Positions 6,688 through 12,850 of a stretch of DNA of 12,850 nucleotides are shown piece after piece. The position numbers were made by a program, and so were the translations under genes. This DNA is from Actinomycetota bacterium (lineage in GTDB: Bacteria; Actinomycetota; Actinomycetes; Nanopelagicales; Nanopelagicaceae). The notes beneath the pieces are model-generated. The model searched no databases. It saw only the letters and a list, made by a program, of their open reading frames with translations, and had not been told where the DNA came from. Numbering within the stretch: position 1 is the stretch's first letter; each line of letters starts with the position of its first letter. Location of the stretch: the NCBI GenBank assembly GCA_009704285.1, contig WLEM01000005.1:1-12850 (forward strand), read 5' to 3'.

Positions 6688-7555
6688 TATCGGCCTCATC
6701 TATCGTTTGTACTGGTAAATCAAACTCATCGCTAACTCTAACTTCACCAGAAGCAGTTCCGATCCAGGTGATCTGCAATTCCCCTAGGGAAACCATCTGT
6801 TCAAATCTAACCACCCCTTCACGATAAAGCTCTAGCAGGGATAGGAATCGAGCCACTACTACCAAGGTTGAATCAGCATCGGCAATTAAGGCTCTAAAGG
6901 TTGCTCGGCCGGCACGCCGAAGGTGTTCAACCACCTTTGTAGCCTGCTCGGCTACGCTAACTAGAGGTTGGTGCAGGTGATCAATGCTAAAAGCTGGGGT
7001 TGTTTTTGGAGTTAACACTCGATTAGCAATCGCCGCAAATCGTTGAGCTCCTACTCCGATTAATACCTCTGGAAGTAATTGAGCAAAATGGGGCTCCAAC
7101 GCCACTAAACGGGCAAAGGATTTCTCCTCTCGATCAATTCTTTCGGAAAAGATCGCGGCAATCTCTTTAAATGCTCGATATTGAAGTAGTCGGGCAAATA
7201 GAAGGTCGCGTGCTTCAAGTAGGGCAAGGTCAGATTCATCATCTACCTCCCCGCTTGGAAGCAATTTGGCTGCCTTCAAATCCAACAAGGTTGCTGCCAC
7301 AACTAGAAATTCAGTTGTTTTGTCTAAATCCCAGCCTTGATCAGCATTCTCCAACTGCTTTATGTAGGAGATGAACTCATCTGTGACCGCACCCAGTGCC
7401 ACCTCGGTGATATCCATCTTGTGGCGTGAGATCAATTGCAGCAGCAGATCAAAAGGACCGTCAAAATTAGTTAAATGCAAGGAAAAACCAGCTACTCGCC
7501 CATCGGTTATTGAGGCAGGTGGGTTGGCAGCTGTGGATAAATTTTCTTGCGACAT
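6680..7555 (-). CDS. scpA: Segregation and condensation protein A (kleisin)
   Basis: A 291-aa kleisin that bridges SMC heads and binds ScpB. The N-terminal SMC-neck-binding part is recognisable from FDGPFDLLLQLISRHKMDITEVALGAVTDEFI, split here as FDGPFDLLLQLI and MDITEV. The middle contains LVVAATLLDLKAAKLLP, and the C-terminal winged helix carries VVARFLSLLELYREG and VRFEQ. ATG 7555 is preferred to the in-frame GTG at 7600, because a -10 hexamer (TATCTT) ends 6 nt before it and the longer form would add 15 residues atypical of the family. It is the first gene of scpA-scpB-rluB, transcribed divergently from parA. No smc gene is in the window. Confidence 0.95.
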   Translation of the reverse strand: MSQENLSTAANPPASITDGRVAGFSLHLTNFDGPFDLLLQLISRHKMDITEVALGAVTDEFISYIKQLENADQGWDLDKTTEFLVVAATLLDLKAAKLLPSGEVDDESDLALLEARDLLFARLLQYRAFKEIAAIFSERIDREEKSFARLVALEPHFAQLLPEVLIGVGAQRFAAIANRVLTPKTTPAFSIDHLHQPLVSVAEQATKVVEHLRRAGRATFRALIADADSTLVVVARFLSLLELYREGVVRFEQMVSLGELQITWIGTASGEVRVSDEFDLPVQTIDEADNV

Positions 7556-7590
7556 GCGCACAAGATACTTCACACATCCTTGCCTTTGCA
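7556..7590 (-). promoter_or_regulatory. Likely leaderless promoter of scpA-scpB
   Basis: On the minus strand TATCTT (7567-7562) is followed by six bases (GTGCGC) and the scpA ATG at 7555. No Shine-Dalgarno is present. The -35 position (about 7590-7585, TGCAAA) is poor and abuts the -35 of the divergent parA promoter, so the two polymerases would probably compete. Confidence 0.5.
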
Positions 7591-7615
7591 CATGCCCCAC
7601 CGTAGGTTCTGGGCA
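7580..7615 (+). promoter_or_regulatory. Leaderless promoter of parA
   Basis: TTGCCT (7580-7585), a 17-nt spacer and TAGGTT (7603-7608) are followed by six bases and the ATG at 7615. This is the best-formed promoter in the window and predicts transcription starting at the start codon. No ribosome binding site precedes the ATG. Confidence 0.6.
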
Positions 7616-7617
7616 TG
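7591..7617. repeat. Inverted repeat over the parA promoter (candidate operator)
   Basis: CATGCCC (7591-7597) and GGGCATG (7611-7617) are perfect 7-bp inverted copies with a 13-nt spacer. The arm centres are 20 bp apart, about two helical turns. The spacer holds the -10 and the right arm includes the parA ATG. A bound dimer here would block parA transcription. In a leaderless mRNA only the right arm would be transcribed, so an RNA hairpin is unlikely to be the point. Confidence 0.5.
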
Positions 7618-8553
7618 GGAAAAAACGCTAGACAGACTTCTCGGTTAAACGCTAAATCGACATTGAAACCAACTCGTTCTCCAAGAGAGGAGAGTTTGGC
7701 AACGACTGCTGATGTTTTGGGCAAAAAATTAGTGAATTTTGCAGAGCCAACCAAAACTCCAGAAGCAGGACTTGCAAGAGTTATTTCAGTTGTTAATCAA
7801 AAAGGTGGAGTTGGAAAGACAACCACCGCTATCAATCTTGGCGCAGCACTTGCTGAGGTTGGTCGCAGAGTTTTACTAATTGATTTCGATTCACAAGCCT
7901 CAATGACCACCGGATTAGGTATTAAGGGACCTGCGTTGCGTGAACAGTACGGCTCAATTTGGTACCTACTAAATGATTCAGAGGCAAAACTAGAGGATTT
8001 CATTCTTAAATCATCAGTTGCTGGTCTTGACTTCATCAGAGGTCATGAGGATCTAGCAGCTGCTGAAGCTGCATTTGTATCGGAAATTGCTAAAGAGCAT
8101 AAGTTGCGTAAATTACTTGCGCCAGTACTTGATAAGTACGATGTGATTTTAATTGATTGCTCTCCATCTTTAGGCACATTAACTGTTAATGCATTGACCG
8201 CTTCAAATGGTGTAATCATCCCGATGGAGTGTGAGTACTTTGCTGTGCTAGGTCTTTCATTAGTTAAGAAAACTATTCAAAAGATTAAAGAGAATACAAA
8301 CCCTGAGTTAGAAATTCTAGGAATCCTTGCCACTATGTTTGAGCGCAAAACAAGCCACTCACGTGAGGTGCTGGAGTTGATTGATAAAGAGTTCCCAGAT
8401 GAGGTGTTTGACACCATAATTTCTCGAACTGTCAGATTCTCAGAGTCCACAGTTGCAGGAGTGCCAGTCACCGCTTATGCCAGCAGTAGCTCAGGCTCTG
8501 CCTCTTACCGAAGATTAGCTAGAGAATTAATTGCCAGAGGAGGAGCAAAATGA
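7615..8553 (+). CDS. Chromosomal ParA/Soj-like ATPase (PldP/Rv1708 type)
   Basis: A 312-aa ParA-family ATPase. A basic, probably disordered tail (1-54) precedes the ATPase core. The core has the deviant Walker A KGGVGKTT (63-70, signature Lys 63), the Walker A' Asp in LLIDFDSQAS (D90), Walker B VILIDCSPSLG (D181), and the C-terminal SRTVRFSESTVAGVPV typical of Soj. It should dimerise on ATP and bind DNA non-specifically. It is not the parA of the oriC-linked parAB operon: no parB follows. Its place next to scpA and xerD matches Rv1708 of Mycobacterium and PldP of Corynebacterium, the latter linked to cell division; function here is inferred from that. Its stop overlaps the next gene's ATG (ATGA), so the two form a unit. 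Confidence 0.93.
   Translation: MGKNARQTSRLNAKSTLKPTRSPREESLATTADVLGKKLVNFAEPTKTPEAGLARVISVVNQKGGVGKTTTAINLGAALAEVGRRVLLIDFDSQASMTTGLGIKGPALREQYGSIWYLLNDSEAKLEDFILKSSVAGLDFIRGHEDLAAAEAAFVSEIAKEHKLRKLLAPVLDKYDVILIDCSPSLGTLTVNALTASNGVIIPMECEYFAVLGLSLVKKTIQKIKENTNPELEILGILATMFERKTSHSREVLELIDKEFPDEVFDTIISRTVRFSESTVAGVPVTAYASSSSGSASYRRLARELIARGGAK
8538..8543 (+). promoter_or_regulatory. Strong Shine-Dalgarno of the ParA partner gene
   Basis: AGGAGG lies 6 nt before the ATG at 8550, inside the end of parA. It is one of the few canonical ribosome binding sites in the window. It fixes the start of the small downstream gene, which as the second gene of a leaderless transcript needs its own site. Confidence 0.8.
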
Positions 8554-8948
8554 GTCGTCGCGTAAGTTTGCCTGGAGCAGATGAGTTATTCCGTAATACC
8601 GCCACATTAAGTGCGGTGCCAAGTCAACGTGAAAATAGCGAAGAGATAACTCAAGCACCAGTTGCAGCGCCCACACCAAAAAATTCAGTTCGCCAAACAC
8701 CAAGAAGAAGAGTAAATGCCTTTGATCGTGCGCCAAGTGGACGAGAAAAACATGATGAGAAAATTACTGTTTATCTATCCCCTGATGAACTTTACGATCT
8801 AGATCAAGCACGGCTAGCACTTCGTGGTGATTTAGGGCTTGCGGTAGATCGAGGCAGAATTGTTCGAGAATCTCTTTCAATAATTATTGCTGACCTTGAA
8901 GCCAAAGGTGATCAAAGTATTATCGCTAGAAGATTACGCGGTCGCTAA
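8550..8948 (+). CDS. Small ParA-partner protein with ribbon-helix-helix-like C-terminus
   Basis: A 132-aa protein I do not recognise by name. Residues 1-65 look disordered, rich in Arg, Pro, Ala and Thr, with a basic patch RQTPRRR near residue 50. From about 70 the order is a short strand (KITVYLSP), a helix (PDELYDLDQARLALRGD) and a second helix (GRIVRESLSIIIADLEAK), ending in a basic RRLRGR. Strand-helix-helix with this spacing resembles the ribbon-helix-helix (MetJ/Arc/CopG) fold. It is coupled to parA by an ATGA overlap with a strong Shine-Dalgarno. By analogy with ParG/ParF-type pairs it may bind DNA, stimulate the ATPase through its tail and repress the operon; all of that is inference. 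Its stop lies 2 bp from the convergent end of xerD. Confidence 0.88.
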   Translation: MSRRVSLPGADELFRNTATLSAVPSQRENSEEITQAPVAAPTPKNSVRQTPRRRVNAFDRAPSGREKHDEKITVYLSPDELYDLDQARLALRGDLGLAVDRGRIVRESLSIIIADLEAKGDQSIIARRLRGR

Positions 8949-8950
8949 AA

Positions 8951-11509
<2,559 letters not shown>

Positions 11510-12850
11510 TCACGCATTCCTCACGATAGCCAATAACTCACCAGCATGCTCTTGTGCAGTTTGAGAATCCTCTTGACCACTCAACATTCTTGCAATCTCA
11601 ATCTTTCGCTCAGTAGCACTGACCTCCATCACATCAGATTGTGTTACCAATCCATTTTCACTCTTCTTCACTACTAAATGATTATCGGCCCAGGCAGCAA
11701 CTTGAGCCAAATGGGTTATCACAATTACTTGGGCTGATTTTGATAACTTGGATAACCGCCTTCCAACTTCAATTGCCGCTTTGCCACCAACACCGGCATC
11801 TACTTCATCAAATATGTATGTTCCGATGGGCTCCGCCTCTGCTATTACAACCTCTAAAGCCAACATCACCCTAGATAACTCACCTCCGCTTGCTACCTTA
11901 TTCAATGCAAGTGGGGTGCCACCAGAGTGTGCTGAAAACAGAATTGATATCTCATCAATTCCATTGGCGGTAAATGATTTGCTGTTTTTAAAATCTCCTA
12001 CTGTTTGTTCAATTACAAAAGAAGCGTTTGGCATGGATAAACTTCTAACCTCATCTGTTACCTGCGAAGATAAATTCTCACCCTTTTCTTTGCGTAATTT
12101 ACTAAGTGCCAAACCTTGCTCCTGCAATTGCTTGAAGAGTGAATCAGCTTCCTTCTGCAACTCTGCTACCCGCTGATCTCCACCAGATAAATCAACTATC
12201 CGCTCCTTGGCACTTTTGCCATCTATTAATAATTGTTCAAATGCAGCCTCTTTATCACTGCCCTTGCCATACCTTTTAAGCAGTGAGTTTAAAGAGGCTT
12301 TTCGATCCTGCAATTTCTCAAATCGATTTGGATCAGCTTCAAGCTGTAATAGATACGAACTCAGATCGCTAGATATATCCTGCAGATTAAGCAAACTTTC
12401 GGTATATCTTTCAGTAATTGCATCTAGATGTTTATCCCTACCATTTACCTGATCTAGACTCTTTCGTATCTGCTGAAGCATGTTGACTGCTGACAAATCC
12501 TCATTTTCAAAAAGATTTAGAGCAGCAGATACCGCCTGGTTCAAAACCTCAACGGATCCCAACTTGGCAATCTCATTTTCAATCTCAACCAATTCACCAG
12601 ATCTGGGGTTTAATTTCGCAAACTCATCAGCTAACTCGGAAAGCTCTGCAATCTGTCGATCTGCTTGCGATAGCTGCTCTTTTAATTCATTTATTCTTCG
12701 CAGCATTTGCTGATACTGATCAAAGGTTTGTTGGTAGTCGGTTAGATCTATACCGGCAAAGCGATCCAGCAACTCCCTGGCCACTCCTGGTTTTGTTAAT
12801 TTAGAAGATGAGGATTGGGCATGAATTTCCACTAACGAGCTAGCAAAAGA
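11510..12850 (-). CDS. recN: DNA repair ATPase RecN, C-terminal part
   Basis: The reading frame stays open to the right edge, so the 5' end (the first ATPase half with Walker A, roughly 110-130 residues) is missing. About 446 codons remain. The frame begins in LVEIHAQSSS followed by ELLDRFAG, the conserved RecN segment where the family usually has IHGQ. Next is a long coiled coil rich in Glu, Gln and Leu. The second ATPase half follows: ABC signature VASGGELSRVMLALE, Walker B IFDEVDAGVGGKAA and the switch ITHLAQVAAWAD. RecN is an SMC-like protein that acts early in double-strand break repair. A GTG at 12832 is in frame but is internal to the conserved region, so it is not the start. Any LexA site would lie outside the window. 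Confidence 0.96.
   Translation of the reverse strand, partial: SFASSLVEIHAQSSSSKLTKPGVARELLDRFAGIDLTDYQQTFDQYQQMLRRINELKEQLSQADRQIAELSELADEFAKLNPRSGELVEIENEIAKLGSVEVLNQAVSAALNLFENEDLSAVNMLQQIRKSLDQVNGRDKHLDAITERYTESLLNLQDISSDLSSYLLQLEADPNRFEKLQDRKASLNSLLKRYGKGSDKEAAFEQLLIDGKSAKERIVDLSGGDQRVAELQKEADSLFKQLQEQGLALSKLRKEKGENLSSQVTDEVRSLSMPNASFVIEQTVGDFKNSKSFTANGIDEISILFSAHSGGTPLALNKVASGGELSRVMLALEVVIAEAEPIGTYIFDEVDAGVGGKAAIEVGRRLSKLSKSAQVIVITHLAQVAAWADNHLVVKKSENGLVTQSDVMEVSATERKIEIARMLSGQEDSQTAQEHAGELLAIVRNA

Noticed and set aside
6688..6699. Longer ScpB start at ATG 6699
   Set aside because: No ribosome binding site precedes it, while ATG 6687 has GAGG at 6 nt and begins where the family begins.
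7556..7600. Longer ScpA start at GTG 7600
   Set aside because: It would run through both divergent promoters and add residues not typical of ScpA.
7467..7754. 95-codon minus-strand ORF across the scpA-parA promoter region
   Set aside because: It overlaps the starts of both scpA and parA in other frames and shows no family features.
7556..8950. parS site or replication origin near parA
   Set aside because: No match to the TGTTTCACGTGAAACA palindrome was seen, and there is no parB, dnaA or dnaN; this is the orphan parA locus.
11748..12176. 142-codon plus-strand ORF within recN
   Set aside because: It lies wholly antisense to conserved RecN ATPase motifs, its protein has no recognisable domain, and there is no promoter or ribosome binding site.

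Overview
The window looks like a piece of a low-GC actinobacterial chromosome. The evidence is gene content and order: recN-pyrG-xerD-parA-scpA-scpB-rluB-(aroH-tyrA)-cmk/der, followed by pgsA-gcvH-garA-ftsR. These are two gene blocks typical of Actinobacteria, and GarA and FtsR are actinobacterial regulators. The base composition is clearly AT-rich for that phylum, genes abut or overlap, and there are no mobile elements. That fits a streamlined lineage such as the freshwater acI group (Nanopelagicales). The lineage is an inference; the phylum is well supported.

Layout, left to right. Positions 1-1693 (all minus strand) hold ftsR (cut by the left edge), garA, gcvH and pgsA, read in the order pgsA>gcvH>garA>ftsR. 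Positions 1680-5103 hold a fused cmk-der gene, tyrA with a C-terminal ACT domain, and the AroH-type chorismate mutase, read aroH>tyrA>cmk-der. Positions 5104-5348 are the only sizeable gap: AT-rich, repeat-bearing and non-coding. Positions 5349-7555 hold rluB, scpB and scpA, read scpA>scpB>rluB. A 59-bp divergent promoter region separates scpA from the only plus-strand unit: an orphan ParA gene and a small gene whose product resembles a ribbon-helix-helix protein (7615-8948). Positions 8951-12850 hold xerD, pyrG and recN (recN cut by the right edge), on the minus strand.

Functionally, the right half is chromosome maintenance: RecN (break repair), XerD (dimer resolution), ParA plus its small partner, and ScpA/ScpB (condensin subunits), with CTP synthase and the rRNA pseudouridine synthase RluB. 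The middle covers aromatic amino acid synthesis (chorismate to prephenate to tyrosine), CMP kinase and ribosome assembly by Der. The left part covers phospholipid synthesis, the lipoyl carrier of glycine cleavage, and the GarA and FtsR regulators.

Many genes have no Shine-Dalgarno sequence but carry a TANNNT -10 hexamer 5-8 nt before the ATG, which points to leaderless mRNAs. The points most worth checking are the ParA/RHH-like pair with a perfect inverted repeat over its promoter and start codon, the repeat-rich aroH upstream region, and a GarA whose N-terminal phospho-acceptor motif has lost one of its two threonines. No wholly new multi-gene defence or mobile system was seen.
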